Of a stretch of DNA of 49,654 nucleotides, positions 30,221 through 37,986 are shown piece after piece (positions within the stretch are counted from its first letter, which is position 1; every line of letters begins with the position of its first letter). The notes beneath the pieces were generated by a model, which was not told where the DNA came from, did not search any database, and worked only from the letters and a program-made list of their open reading frames with translations. The stretch spans positions 1-49,654 of the forward strand of contig JAFUST010000048.1 in NCBI GenBank assembly GCA_017467535.1, read 5' to 3'. The DNA comes from Prevotella sp. GTDB lineage: Bacteria; Bacteroidota; Bacteroidia; Bacteroidales; Bacteroidaceae. The position numbers were made by a program, and so were the translations under genes.

Positions 30221-30313
30221 AGAATTTCTTGCCAAGCAAGCGACCAGGGGTCGAGCGGCTACCGCCGAAGTTGGGAGACCGGTAGGAAATTCTTCATTCT
30301 TCACTCTTCACTT
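30201..30313. repeat. 28-bp inverted repeat of AGTGAAG heptamers around a 57-bp GC spacer
   Basis: Bases 30201-30228 and 30286-30313 are reverse complements with one mismatch. The left arm encodes the end of the P1B ATPase, and the right arm ends 15 bases before the penicillin-binding gene's stop. The spacer contains further short complementarities (GACC...GGTC). It may serve as a bidirectional terminator between the convergent genes, or be a small non-autonomous element. Confidence 0.85.
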
Positions 30314-30328
30314 AAAAAGGCGTATCGC

Positions 30329-31468
30329 TTAGGGTTTGTCTTTTAAAGCACGGTTTTCTTTTTCAAAAAGGGTGACGGCACTGAGGTGCCGGGCCCGCTG
30401 CTCGCCGGCACGGGAGAGTTGGCCCTTCAGGTACATCTCTATGATCAGGGCGGCCATCGGCGCGGCCATGTCGGCACCGAAGCCGCCATGCTCCACGTAG
30501 ACGCTCACGGCTATCTTCGGCTCGACCATCGGGGCGAAGCCGATGAACACGGAGTGGTCGCGACCAGGATTTTCCACCGTGCCCGTCTTGCCGCAGATGG
30601 GGTAAGTGGTGCGGATGCCAACGGCCGTGCCCTGCTCCACGGCCCGGTGCATGCCCTCGACGACGGGCGGATAGGCCTCGGCCTTCACCTTCGTGCTGCG
30701 CTTGGTCAGATAGCGGGGGTTGGCCGTCTCTTTGTGGACGTGGGGCACGTAGAACCAACCGCGGTTGGCTATCGTGACGGCCAGGTTGCACAGTTGGAGC
30801 GGGGTGCAGGTGACGTCGCCCTGCCCCATGCCGGCCCACCAGATGGTCTTGCCGTCCCAGCCCTGCGGATAGCGGCGGTTCAGGTAGTCGGCACCGGCCA
30901 GCAGTCCGCCCTGCTCGCCGCCGATGTCGATGTGCATCGGCCCGCCCAGCCCCATCGACTGCATGTAGGAGCGCCATGTGGTGATGGCCTCCTCACGGGA
31001 GTCGTAGACGAAATCGTCGTTGATCATCGAGGCAAAGGTCATGAGGAACCACGTGTTGCACGACTGGGCCAGCGCGTCCTGCAGGGCCAGTGGCGAGCGG
31101 TGGCGATGGCAGCCCACCCGGATATTGCCGTCGGTGATGCCCTCCTGGCAGTCGACGGTGGTCTCCGGCGTGATGATGCCCTCGGAGAGCAGCGTCAGGG
31201 CCTGCGCCGTCTTGAAGGTGGAACCGGGGGCGAGGGGGCGGCCGATGGCCTGCCGCACATCGGGGCCCTGCGGCGTGTTGGTGGCCAGGCAGAGGATCTG
31301 TCCCGTGGCGGGGTCGATGGCCACGATGCTGCCCGTCTTGCCCCGCAAGAGCCGCTCGCCCAGTTGCTGGAGCAGCGGGCGGAGGGTGAGCGGGCCGTCC
31401 TGCGGCAGTTGCTGGGCCCGCGTGCCGACGGCGAGAAAGAGGGCGAGCAGAAGCAGCAGCGTCTTCAT
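30329..31468 (-). CDS. Secreted penicillin-binding transpeptidase without pedestal domain
   Basis: A 379-residue protein. MKTLLLLLALFLAVGTRAQ is a cleavable signal peptide rather than a lasting anchor. The transpeptidase motifs are STFK (active Ser83, Lys86), SCN (in AQSCNTW) and KTGT (in CGKTGTVENPG). The family's large N-terminal dimerisation domain is missing, so it is much shorter than FtsI or PBP2. It should act on peptidoglycan stem peptides in the periplasm. Its ATG overlaps the C1B peptidase stop by 4 bases, so the genes are coupled. Start chosen at ATG 31468 because the upstream extension lies in the preceding gene. Confidence 0.87.
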   Translation of the reverse strand: MKTLLLLLALFLAVGTRAQQLPQDGPLTLRPLLQQLGERLLRGKTGSIVAIDPATGQILCLATNTPQGPDVRQAIGRPLAPGSTFKTAQALTLLSEGIITPETTVDCQEGITDGNIRVGCHRHRSPLALQDALAQSCNTWFLMTFASMINDDFVYDSREEAITTWRSYMQSMGLGGPMHIDIGGEQGGLLAGADYLNRRYPQGWDGKTIWWAGMGQGDVTCTPLQLCNLAVTIANRGWFYVPHVHKETANPRYLTKRSTKVKAEAYPPVVEGMHRAVEQGTAVGIRTTYPICGKTGTVENPGRDHSVFIGFAPMVEPKIAVSVYVEHGGFGADMAAPMAALIIEMYLKGQLSRAGEQRARHLSAVTLFEKENRALKDKP

Positions 31469-32865
31469 TCGTCGGGCAGGAAGAGGGGATCCTCGGGCAT
31501 CACCATGACGGGCTTGGTCCGATAGGCCTGCATCAGTCGCTCGGGCACGAACGCGTTGGGCACCACCAGGCGGAACATATACTCGCGCAGCCAGCGGTCG
31601 GTCATGATTAGGCAGCCCTGCTGGCCCCACGAGGCTCCCCAGGAGTTCTCCACCTTCCACTTTGTGGCCTTCCCGTCGCCGTCCAGGTCGACGGCCGTCA
31701 GGGTCATGGCGTGGGTCGAGCCGCTGTCGAAAGTCGAGATGCGCTGGGCCTTGTCCATGCCGAACTCGGTGGAGAAGAGCGAGCCGTAGTCGAAGTTCTC
31801 GGTGTCGGCATAGCCGCGCTTGCGGTCGAGCATTTTTCCAACGTCGTAAGAGGAGTAGAGTTTGTGGCCGGCACGCAGGGCGTCGATGGCCATCTGCTCG
31901 ATATCGTCCATTGGCAGATTGAGGTAGCGCCAGTTGTGGCCGTCGTAGGTATGGCGGTCGTACTCCACCTCGTAGGTCTTGTAGTACTCACGGCGCGGGT
32001 CGTTCATCACCATGATGAACGTGCCGTTGATGGGGCCGCCCACCACCTCCTGATAGAACGACTGGGGGGTGTACTCACGGGGCTCGCTGGCTACCCCCTT
32101 CTCGTTCTTGAAGGCATAGGTGAACTTGGTCGGCGGCTCGCCGATGGTGTACTGCAGCATGTGGTAGATTTGGGCCAGCATCTTCGTCTTCTCGGACTGG
32201 ATGGCGGCGGGCTTGCTGCCCTTCGCCACCATGTCGCGCAGGGCAAGGCCGTACTCCCTCAACTTGGAAGACACAAGGGCACGGGCACGCGAGGTGTTGT
32301 CGGTGCTGAACGACTCGGGCATCACCTCCGAGGGCACCAGACCGTATTTCTCGGCCAGGTCGGCCACGCCGCAGAAGGTGCCGCCGTCGCCTATCGGACT
32401 GTGGAAGAAGAACTGCACCCGCTGGTCGTCGATGGGCTTCTGGGCCGTGTCGATGCAGCCCTGCAGCATCAGGTTGGCCTTCTCCAGTTGGTCCCAGAAG
32501 AAGAGATAGGCCTGCGAGAACTCCACCCGCAAGGTGTCGGTACGCAGGGCGAAGTCGCTGCGCAGCACGTTCATGCCACTGAACATCCAGCAGCGTCCGC
32601 TGGACTTCTGGTCGGTGATGGTCTGCTTCTTCGTCTCGATGGAGAAGTGGGTGTCCAGTGCGCCGGCATTCCGATGGTTGCGGGCCAGGTCGTCGATGGC
32701 GTTGGCCGCAATGGCGTTCTGCAGTGCACGGTCTTGTGGCTGCGGCTGGTTTTGCCGCTGAATCTCGCTGAGCATCTGCTGACTGATGCCCCCAGAGGGC
32801 GTCTGGGCCTGTGCGGCAGTGGCCAGGCACAGCGAGAGGAGGAGGATACTGTTTCTCATAACCAT
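31465..32865 (-). CDS. Secreted C1B cysteine peptidase (bleomycin hydrolase / PepC-like)
   Basis: A 466-residue protein with signal peptide MVMRNSILLLSLCLATAAQA; a second ATG at 32859 is equally possible. The catalytic residues are visible: QKSSGRCWMFSG (Gln, Cys92), STHAMTLTAVD (His) and KVENSWG (Asn). C1B enzymes are usually cytoplasmic aminopeptidases, so a signal peptide is a Bacteroidetes feature. The middle matches the bleomycin hydrolase fold (VPSEVMPES, YDVGKML). It lies between an M48 peptidase and a penicillin-binding protein, suggesting an envelope or periplasmic peptide-processing unit. Confidence 0.9.
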   Translation of the reverse strand: MVMRNSILLLSLCLATAAQAQTPSGGISQQMLSEIQRQNQPQPQDRALQNAIAANAIDDLARNHRNAGALDTHFSIETKKQTITDQKSSGRCWMFSGMNVLRSDFALRTDTLRVEFSQAYLFFWDQLEKANLMLQGCIDTAQKPIDDQRVQFFFHSPIGDGGTFCGVADLAEKYGLVPSEVMPESFSTDNTSRARALVSSKLREYGLALRDMVAKGSKPAAIQSEKTKMLAQIYHMLQYTIGEPPTKFTYAFKNEKGVASEPREYTPQSFYQEVVGGPINGTFIMVMNDPRREYYKTYEVEYDRHTYDGHNWRYLNLPMDDIEQMAIDALRAGHKLYSSYDVGKMLDRKRGYADTENFDYGSLFSTEFGMDKAQRISTFDSGSTHAMTLTAVDLDGDGKATKWKVENSWGASWGQQGCLIMTDRWLREYMFRLVVPNAFVPERLMQAYRTKPVMVMPEDPLFLPDE

Positions 32866-32877
32866 TCTGTTGACTGT

Positions 32878-33741
32878 TTATTTCTTCGACGAAATCTTGA
32901 TGGTCTTCGCAGACTTCGCAGGCTGCGAGGTCGTGCGACCCTTATAGTACTTCAGCGCTTCGGGCATCCAGCCCTGTATGTTCTTGATGCGTGTCTCGTC
33001 CGACGGGTGGTCGCTGAAGAGGCTGCTGCTGCCCGTGCCCTGTGCCGCCATGCGCTGCCAGAAGGTGGTGGCCACCTGCGGGTCGTAGCCTGCCATGGCG
33101 GCAAAGATCAGGCCCATGTGGTCGGCTTCGCTCTCCTGCTTCCTCGAGAAACCGGAGGTCCACAGTTGGCCGCCCAGCGACTGCCCCAGGGCAATCAACT
33201 GCTGGGTGCCCTCGCCGACACCGGCCCCTTGCAGCACGGCTCCCACGATGGCCGACCCGTACTGGGCCTTGTACTCGTTGCTCAGTCGCTCCGCCGAGTG
33301 CTTGGCCACGGCATGGGCTATCTCATGACCCAGCACGATGGCCAGCGAGGCCTCGTCCTGCGTCACTGGCAGCAGGCCCTCGTAGACCACGATCTTTCCG
33401 CCGGGCATACACCAGGCATTCACCTGCTTGTCCTGCACCAGATTGAACTCCCAGGCGTAGTTCTGCACCTCAGCCCCCAGACCGTTGGCCGTCAGATACG
33501 ACACCACGGCGTTGGCCAGGTTCTGTCCCACACGCTTCACCATCGCCGTGTTGGCGGCATTGGTCGATGCCTTTGCACTCTGCATGTACTGCTGATACTG
33601 CTGATTGGCCAGCCCCAGCACTTCACCGTCGCTCACCAGCAGCGACTGCTTGCGCCCCGTGATGGGCACGGTCGACGTGGTGCCGCAGCCCACCACCAGG
33701 GCGGCCACCAGCGACATCACGAATAGTTTAATTGCTTTCAT
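32878..33741 (-). CDS. M48-family metallopeptidase lipoprotein
   Basis: A 287-residue protein. MKAIKLFVMSLVAALVVGCG ends in a lipobox (Cys19). The catalytic motif LGHEIAHAVAKHSAERLS contains HExxH, and ESEADHMGLIFAAMAGYDP gives the third zinc ligand. It resembles LoiP/BepA-type outer-membrane quality-control proteases. The C terminus is Lys/Ser rich. It is the first gene of a three-gene operon, with 12 bases to the C1B peptidase. ATG 33741 is chosen; the longer frame begins inside the promoter leader. Confidence 0.92.
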   Translation of the reverse strand: MKAIKLFVMSLVAALVVGCGTTSTVPITGRKQSLLVSDGEVLGLANQQYQQYMQSAKASTNAANTAMVKRVGQNLANAVVSYLTANGLGAEVQNYAWEFNLVQDKQVNAWCMPGGKIVVYEGLLPVTQDEASLAIVLGHEIAHAVAKHSAERLSNEYKAQYGSAIVGAVLQGAGVGEGTQQLIALGQSLGGQLWTSGFSRKQESEADHMGLIFAAMAGYDPQVATTFWQRMAAQGTGSSSLFSDHPSDETRIKNIQGWMPEALKYYKGRTTSQPAKSAKTIKISSKK

Positions 33742-33771
33742 AGATTCTGTTGTTTTATCGTTAATCTGTTG

Positions 33772-33801
33772 CAAAGGTACGAATTATTTCCGAGACTGCA
33801 A
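33772..33801 (-). promoter_or_regulatory. Promoter of the M48-C1B-PBP operon
   Basis: Minus-strand TACCTTTG (33779-33772), with TTG (33801-33799) 19 bases upstream, 30 bases from the M48 ATG. Confidence 0.7.
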
Positions 33802-33810
33802 CAAGAATGC

Positions 33811-33849
33811 ACAAAAATGTGGGGGACCGCCCTCTGGACGATCCCCCAC
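33811..33849 (-). terminator. Intrinsic terminator of the small periplasmic protein gene
   Basis: On the minus strand GTGGGGGA pairs with TCCCCCAC, loop of 15, followed by ATTTTTGTG. It is 38 bases past the stop of the 120-residue gene, close to the next promoter. Confidence 0.75.
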
Positions 33850-33887
33850 TCTACTTACATTTCTTTGTTCTCTCTTTTCCTGTTTTT

Positions 33888-34250
33888 TTACTTCAGACCG
33901 CGGTTCTGCAGCGTCACGTTCAGCAGCAGAAGGTACTTCTTGTACTGCTTCTCGCTCAGCACATAGTGCATATAGCGCACGTCCTTCTTCACGGCCTTGT
34001 CCACCATTTCGGCGCGCTCGTCTTCCTTGGCATAGGCTGCAAGCATCATCTCGTCGCAGAAAGCGCTGTGGATGTCCTGCACCACCTCCATCTGGTCGTT
34101 GGTCAGACCCAGCGTGACGGCCAGTGATCTCATATTGACTGTCATGTCGTAGGTCTCTACGTTGGCCACTGCATTCGTGTTCTCGTTCTCAGCAAACGAC
34201 ATCGTTGTCATTGCGAACATGGCTACAACCATCAAAACAATTTTTTTCAT
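33888..34250 (-). CDS. Small secreted helical protein of unknown function
   Basis: A 120-residue protein with signal peptide MKKIVLMVVAMFAMTTMSFA. The mature part is helical: LAVTLGLTNDQMEVVQDIHSAFCDEM, then AVKKDVRYMHYVLSEKQYKKYLLLLNVTLQNRGL. The LTNDQ and LSEKQYKKY phrases recall the LTxxQ pattern of Spy/CpxP periplasmic chaperone-like proteins, but that is a weak analogy. It has its own promoter (34402-34431), a 145-nt leader and an intrinsic terminator, so it is a single-gene unit. Confidence 0.8.
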   Translation of the reverse strand: MKKIVLMVVAMFAMTTMSFAENENTNAVANVETYDMTVNMRSLAVTLGLTNDQMEVVQDIHSAFCDEMMLAAYAKEDERAEMVDKAVKKDVRYMHYVLSEKQYKKYLLLLNVTLQNRGLK

Positions 34251-34573
34251 ACTCTTTTTTCCTTTCTCTCTTTACTCGGGGCCTGTAGTCTTTGTGTCTG
34301 TTGTTATCCTTTTTTTTATTTATCAATCTTTACCTTAGGCCCCTACCTAAATTAATTAATGTTATCCTTTCGTCTCCAGGTCTTTGTTCCTTTTGACGGT
34401 GCAAAGGTACGATGACTTTTTGATTCGGCAATGGAAAATTCCATGTTGTGTGCGGAAACACCCCGTTTTGTTGACCAAAATCAAAGAATCTGAGGCTAAA
34501 TCTCACTTTTTGTTTCTCTATTCTTGAGATTAATTCGTACCTTTGCATCCCAAATATCAAAACAACCAGCATC
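34251..34573. promoter_or_regulatory. Divergent intergenic region with two promoters
   Basis: No gene is seen in these 323 bases. Leftward promoter: TACCTTTG (34409-34402), TTG (34431-34429), spacer 19, leader about 145 nt with GGGGCCT/AGGCCCC (34278-34284 / 34337-34343) that could pair. Rightward: TACCTTTG (34538-34545) for slyD, with no well-spaced -33. Confidence 0.7.
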
Positions 34574-35155
34574 ATGGACAACAAACAGAACAAATACATC
34601 TCCGTGGCCTACCAACTCTTCACCATCGGAGACAACGGCGAGCGCCACATCGAGGAGCAGACAGAGCAGGGCCGTCCCTTCAAGTTCATCAGCGGCTTCG
34701 GCTTCACTCACGACAACTTTGAGCAGCAGATTGAGAATCTCGAGCCCGGTACCAAGTTCGACTTCACCCTGCAACCCGAGGAGGCTTTCGGCCCCTACTA
34801 CGAGGAGGGCGTTCACAAGATGCCCCGAGAGGAGTTCGAGGTCGACGGCAAGTTCGATGCCGCCCGCATCTACCCTGGTGCCGTCATCACCCTGCTGGGT
34901 GAGGATGACAAGCGCCTCATGGCCCGCGTTGTCAAGGTGGAGGACGACGGCGTAACGCTCGATGCCAACCACCCGCTGGCCGGCAAGGCGCTCCAGTTCA
35001 TTGGCATCGTACTGGAGAACCGCCCCGCCACCACCGAGGAGATTCAGCGTCTGCTCAACCACATGAGCCACGAGTGCGGCGGCTGTGGGGGCTGCTCTGG
35101 CGGTTGCGATGACTGCGACGGCGAAGAGGATGGATGCGGACACTGCCAGCACTAA
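34574..35155 (+). CDS. slyD: SlyD-like FKBP peptidyl-prolyl isomerase
   Basis: A 193-residue protein. Residues about 5-155 form the FKBP fold with inserted flap (ISGFGFTHDNFEQQIENLEPGTKFDF, EEAFGPYYEEGVHKMPREEF, VTLDANHPLAGKALQFI). The C-terminal tail (about 164-193) is rich in Cys, Gly and His (CGGCGGC, CDDC, CGHCQH), the SlyD metal-binding tail used in nickel handling. It catalyses prolyl isomerisation and acts as a chaperone. Next is aroC, 30 bases on, probably in the same transcript. Confidence 0.93.
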   Translation: MDNKQNKYISVAYQLFTIGDNGERHIEEQTEQGRPFKFISGFGFTHDNFEQQIENLEPGTKFDFTLQPEEAFGPYYEEGVHKMPREEFEVDGKFDAARIYPGAVITLLGEDDKRLMARVVKVEDDGVTLDANHPLAGKALQFIGIVLENRPATTEEIQRLLNHMSHECGGCGGCSGGCDDCDGEEDGCGHCQH

Positions 35156-35185
35156 CATCACAAACCAAAGACACAGAAACAACAG

Positions 35186-36280
35186 ATGAGCAACACTATA
35201 GGCACACTTTTCACGCTCACCACCTTCGGCGAGAGCCACGGCCCCGCCATAGGGGGCGTGGTCGATGGTATGCCGGCCGGCATCACCGTTGACATGGACT
35301 TCATACAGAGCGAACTCAACCGCCGCCGACCTGGCCAGAGCCGTCTCACCACCTCCCGACAGGAGCCCGACCAGGTGGAACTGCTCAGTGGCGTCTTCGA
35401 AGGCAAGACCACCGGCTGTCCCATCGGCTTCATCGTGCGCAACCAGAACCAGCACTCGCAGGACTACGAGAATCTGCGCACATTGTTCCGCCCTTCTCAT
35501 GCCGACTTCACATACCATTATAAATATGGTACGCGCGACCACCGAGGTGGAGGCCGATCCTCGGCCCGCATCACCATCAGCCGCGTCGTGGCCGGTGCCT
35601 TGGCCAAACTCGTCCTCCGCCAGCAGGGCATCACCGTCCAAGCCTACACCTCTCAGGTAGGCCCCATTGCCCTCCAACGCGACTACCGGCAGTACGACCT
35701 CTCACTCACCGAGACGAATGCCGTCCGTTGCCCCGACCCTGAAGCAGCCAGCCGCATGGCCGACCTCATCGAGCAGGTCAAGGCTGAGGGCGACACCATC
35801 GGCGGCGTCATCACCTGCGTCATTCAGGGCTGTCCCCCAGGCATCGGCGAGCCCGAGTTCGGCAAACTTCATGCCCAGTTAGGCAGTGCCATGCTCAGCA
35901 TCAATGCCGTCAAGGGCTTCGAATATGGCGAAGGCTTTGCTGGCGTCGCCCAGCGCGGCTCCGAGCAGAACGACCCCTTCGTCTGTTGCCATACCATGGC
36001 AACAAACGAAACGGCCATCACCACCGCCTCCAACCACAGCGGCGGCATACAGGGCGGCATCTCCAACGGACAGGACATCTACTTCCGCGTAGCCTTCAAG
36101 CCCGTAGCCACTCTCCTGCGTGAGCAAGACACCGTCGACCTGCAAGGCAATCCCACCACCTTCACCGCCCGTGGCCGCCACGATCCCTGTGTTTTGCCCC
36201 GTGCTGTCCCCGTGGTCGAAGCCATGACTGCCATGGTCATTTTGGATAATATTTTATGCCAAAAAGCATATATTTTATAG
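35186..36280 (+). CDS. aroC: Chorismate synthase
   Basis: A 364-residue protein of normal length, with [63 protein letters not shown] and [20 protein letters not shown], all family signatures. It converts EPSP to chorismate using reduced FMN, feeding the pheA/tyrA operon 21 kb away. The C-terminal end ([11 protein letters not shown]) and the stop lie in AT-rich DNA. No aromatic-type leader is present before it. Confidence 0.97.
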   Translation: MSNTIGTLFTLTTFGESHGPAIGGVVDGMPAGITVDMDFIQSELNRRRPGQSRLTTSRQEPDQVELLSGVFEGKTTGCPIGFIVRNQNQHSQDYENLRTLFRPSHADFTYHYKYGTRDHRGGGRSSARITISRVVAGALAKLVLRQQGITVQAYTSQVGPIALQRDYRQYDLSLTETNAVRCPDPEAASRMADLIEQVKAEGDTIGGVITCVIQGCPPGIGEPEFGKLHAQLGSAMLSINAVKGFEYGEGFAGVAQRGSEQNDPFVCCHTMATNETAITTASNHSGGIQGGISNGQDIYFRVAFKPVATLLREQDTVDLQGNPTTFTARGRHDPCVLPRAVPVVEAMTAMVILDNILCQKAYIL

Positions 36281-36320
36281 AAAATATTCAGTAACGATAC
36301 AAAAAAAATTACTAAAATCC

Positions 36321-36351
36321 TTTGCAGTTACAATTATTATGCTTAACTTTG
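36321..36351 (+). promoter_or_regulatory. Promoter of a predicted orphan small RNA
   Basis: TTTG (36321-36324), spacer 19, TAACTTTG (36344-36351) followed by CA. It points right, but the next rightward protein gene is over 7 kb away. Confidence 0.7.
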
Positions 36352-36357
36352 CAATCG

Positions 36358-36455
36358 CTATTAAGGGTTTGTGAAAATCCTGATATGCTTTAGTTAAGTC
36401 TAGTTTAGTTTTTGTGTTGGTTGAGGGCTGCCTATTGGCAGCCCTCAAATTTATT
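36358..36455 (+). ncRNA. Predicted small RNA of about 100 nt between aroC and the EamA transporter gene
   Basis: The RNA would run from about 7 bases after the promoter to a hairpin TTGAGGGCTGCC (36421-36432) - TATT - GGCAGCCCTCAA (36437-36448), a perfect 12-bp stem, followed by ATTTATTG. There is no plausible reading frame with a ribosome-binding site inside. The 5' part is unstructured and U/A rich (TTTAGTTAAGTCTAGTTTAG), suited to base-pairing. Alternatively the hairpin ends aroC transcripts and the promoter is chance. No known RNA family is recognised. End points are approximate. Confidence 0.5.
36421..36450 (+). terminator. 12-bp perfect hairpin terminator
   Basis: TTGAGGGCTGCC/GGCAGCCCTCAA, tetraloop TATT, then ATTTATTG on the plus strand. 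It is the strongest hairpin in this gap; it may also act on leftward transcripts less well, because no U-run lies on that side. Confidence 0.7.
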
Positions 36456-36499
36456 GTACAAGAATAGTCCAAATTGCCTGGGATACGCTGTCCAACAAA

Positions 36500-37426
36500 T
36501 CAGTTCTTGCCCTTGTTGATGATGTAGATACCAAGTGCAGCAAGGCCTCCGGCGAGGGCATACTTCACATGGAATGTCTCACCCAGACAGAGACACGAGG
36601 TAACGGCACCCACAATGGGGATCAGCGAGTTGTAGATGGCCACCTTCCCCACAGGGTTGCAACTGAGCAATTTATTGTAAAGCGCAAACCCGATGGCAGA
36701 GATAGCAATGAGCAGCAACAGGCAGACAATGCCGAACGCATTCACATGAGGCAGCGTACCGCCCAGGGCAAGTCCAGGGATGATGAGCAGCAGGCCTCCG
36801 ATGGTGAGACTATAGCCCGTCCCCACAAAGACATCCACCCGACGGCTCAGGCTGCGGGTCATCAGATTAGCACTTGCCCCGCAGATGGCATTGAGGATAA
36901 TCATGCCGTCACCCAGCCATGTGAATTGTCCGCTGTCGGCTCCACCAAGGTTCAACGCAAGTATTCCACCAAATCCGACGGCACAGCCGAGCATCTTCCG
37001 CGTGGTCAGGCGGTCGCTCTTGAAAAAGGCACAGGCCAGTAGCACCACCAGAAATGTGCTTAACGAATTGAGGATGGCCGCCCGCGAACCTTCGCTGTGC
37101 GACATACCGACATAGAAGAAAAAATAGTGCAGCGTGGTGTTCATCAGCGCAAAGGCCAGTATGAAGCACCAGTCGCCTGTTTTGCTGGTCTTGAATGAAC
37201 GTCCACTGCTACAGGCAACAGTCAGCACAATCAGACCGGCTGCAGCAAAGCGGATGCCCGCAAAAAGCATCTTGCTGCCAGTCATGTCTGCCGTGATGCC
37301 AAAAGCGCTGAAGCCCATCTTGATGAGCGGGAATGCCCATCCCCATGCTATTGCAGCCGTCAAGGCAAACACCACCACCCACGCAGGGCGCTGGAATATG
37401 GATGTGCTTGCTGGTTTCATTTTCAT
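36500..37426 (-). CDS. EamA-family (DMT) transporter
   Basis: A 308-residue protein with about ten hydrophobic helices arranged as two EamA halves, for example AWVVVFALTAAIAWGWAFPLIKMGF (first helix with a GW-rich kink) and AAILNSLSTFLVVLLACAFF, repeated in GKVAIYNSLIPIVGAVTSCLCLGE. It ends with IINKGKN at the membrane exit. EamA proteins export amino acids and other metabolites; the substrate cannot be read from the sequence. ATG 37426 is chosen; an alternative two codons in is possible. It starts 31 bases after the stop of the zinc-ribbon membrane gene on the same strand. Confidence 0.9.
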   Translation of the reverse strand: MKMKPASTSIFQRPAWVVVFALTAAIAWGWAFPLIKMGFSAFGITADMTGSKMLFAGIRFAAAGLIVLTVACSSGRSFKTSKTGDWCFILAFALMNTTLHYFFFYVGMSHSEGSRAAILNSLSTFLVVLLACAFFKSDRLTTRKMLGCAVGFGGILALNLGGADSGQFTWLGDGMIILNAICGASANLMTRSLSRRVDVFVGTGYSLTIGGLLLIIPGLALGGTLPHVNAFGIVCLLLLIAISAIGFALYNKLLSCNPVGKVAIYNSLIPIVGAVTSCLCLGETFHVKYALAGGLAALGIYIINKGKN

Positions 37427-37457
37427 TTACACTGGCCTACGGGACACCGGTTCCTGC

Positions 37458-37904
37458 CTACGATGCAAAGATGGCGCCGAAGAGGAAACTGAAGAAGAGC
37501 AGGATGACAAGCGACACGAGGTTGGCCAGCAGAGAGATGATGAATGCTGCCACAGCAAAGCCACGCGGTTTCTTGAACATAGCGAAGAAGCCCAGAATCA
37601 TACTGATGGGGAACAGGAACAGGAAAACCAGGCCCACGCCAACCCATGAGAGTGACACCACGCCGACAAGCCCCACCATCGTCAGCACAAAACTGACGAT
37701 GCCCAGCACGTTCTCTTCCTTCTTGGGAATTATCAGCGGACGGCGATGACGGCGCGGCTGCTCCTGTTGCTGTACGACCACCTCGGGTTCTACATTCACT
37801 ACCGGTGCTGGCTGTGACGCCTCATTGCCCACGTCGGCTCCACACTCGGGACACCACAGGGCATCGTCTTTCACCATAGCCCCGCAATTGCTGCATTTCT
37901 TCAT
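37458..37904 (-). CDS. Zinc-ribbon membrane protein
   Basis: A 148-residue protein starting MKKCSNCGAMVKDDALWCPECGAD, a zinc ribbon (CxxC...CxxC). A Pro/Val/Gln-rich linker and a basic patch (RRHRRP) follow, then two or three membrane helices (about 66-95, 97-118, 122-147). Such proteins are common in Bacteroidetes but have no assigned function. The ribbon should face the cytoplasm. A palindrome covers its promoter (37926-37967), suggesting tight control. Probably co-transcribed with the EamA gene downstream. Confidence 0.82.
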   Translation of the reverse strand: MKKCSNCGAMVKDDALWCPECGADVGNEASQPAPVVNVEPEVVVQQQEQPRRHRRPLIIPKKEENVLGIVSFVLTMVGLVGVVSLSWVGVGLVFLFLFPISMILGFFAMFKKPRGFAVAAFIISLLANLVSLVILLFFSFLFGAIFAS

Positions 37905-37925
37905 ATCTGATTGGTTTCTTTTTTA

Positions 37926-37981
37926 GGGAAATTGTCTATATTCACGGTGCAAATATAGACAATTCCCTCGATATAGCCAAA
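37926..37981 (-). promoter_or_regulatory. Promoter overlapped by a 15-bp palindrome
   Basis: Minus-strand TATATTTG (37957-37950), with TTTG (37981-37978) 20 bases upstream. The inverted repeat GGGA-A-ATTGTCTATAT (37926-37941) / ATATAGACAAT-TCCC (37953-37967) has an 11-bp perfect core, one bulge and an 11-bp centre that holds the expected transcript start. It is a candidate operator, or a 5'-end hairpin of the transcript. Confidence 0.7.
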
Positions 37982-37986
37982 CTTTT

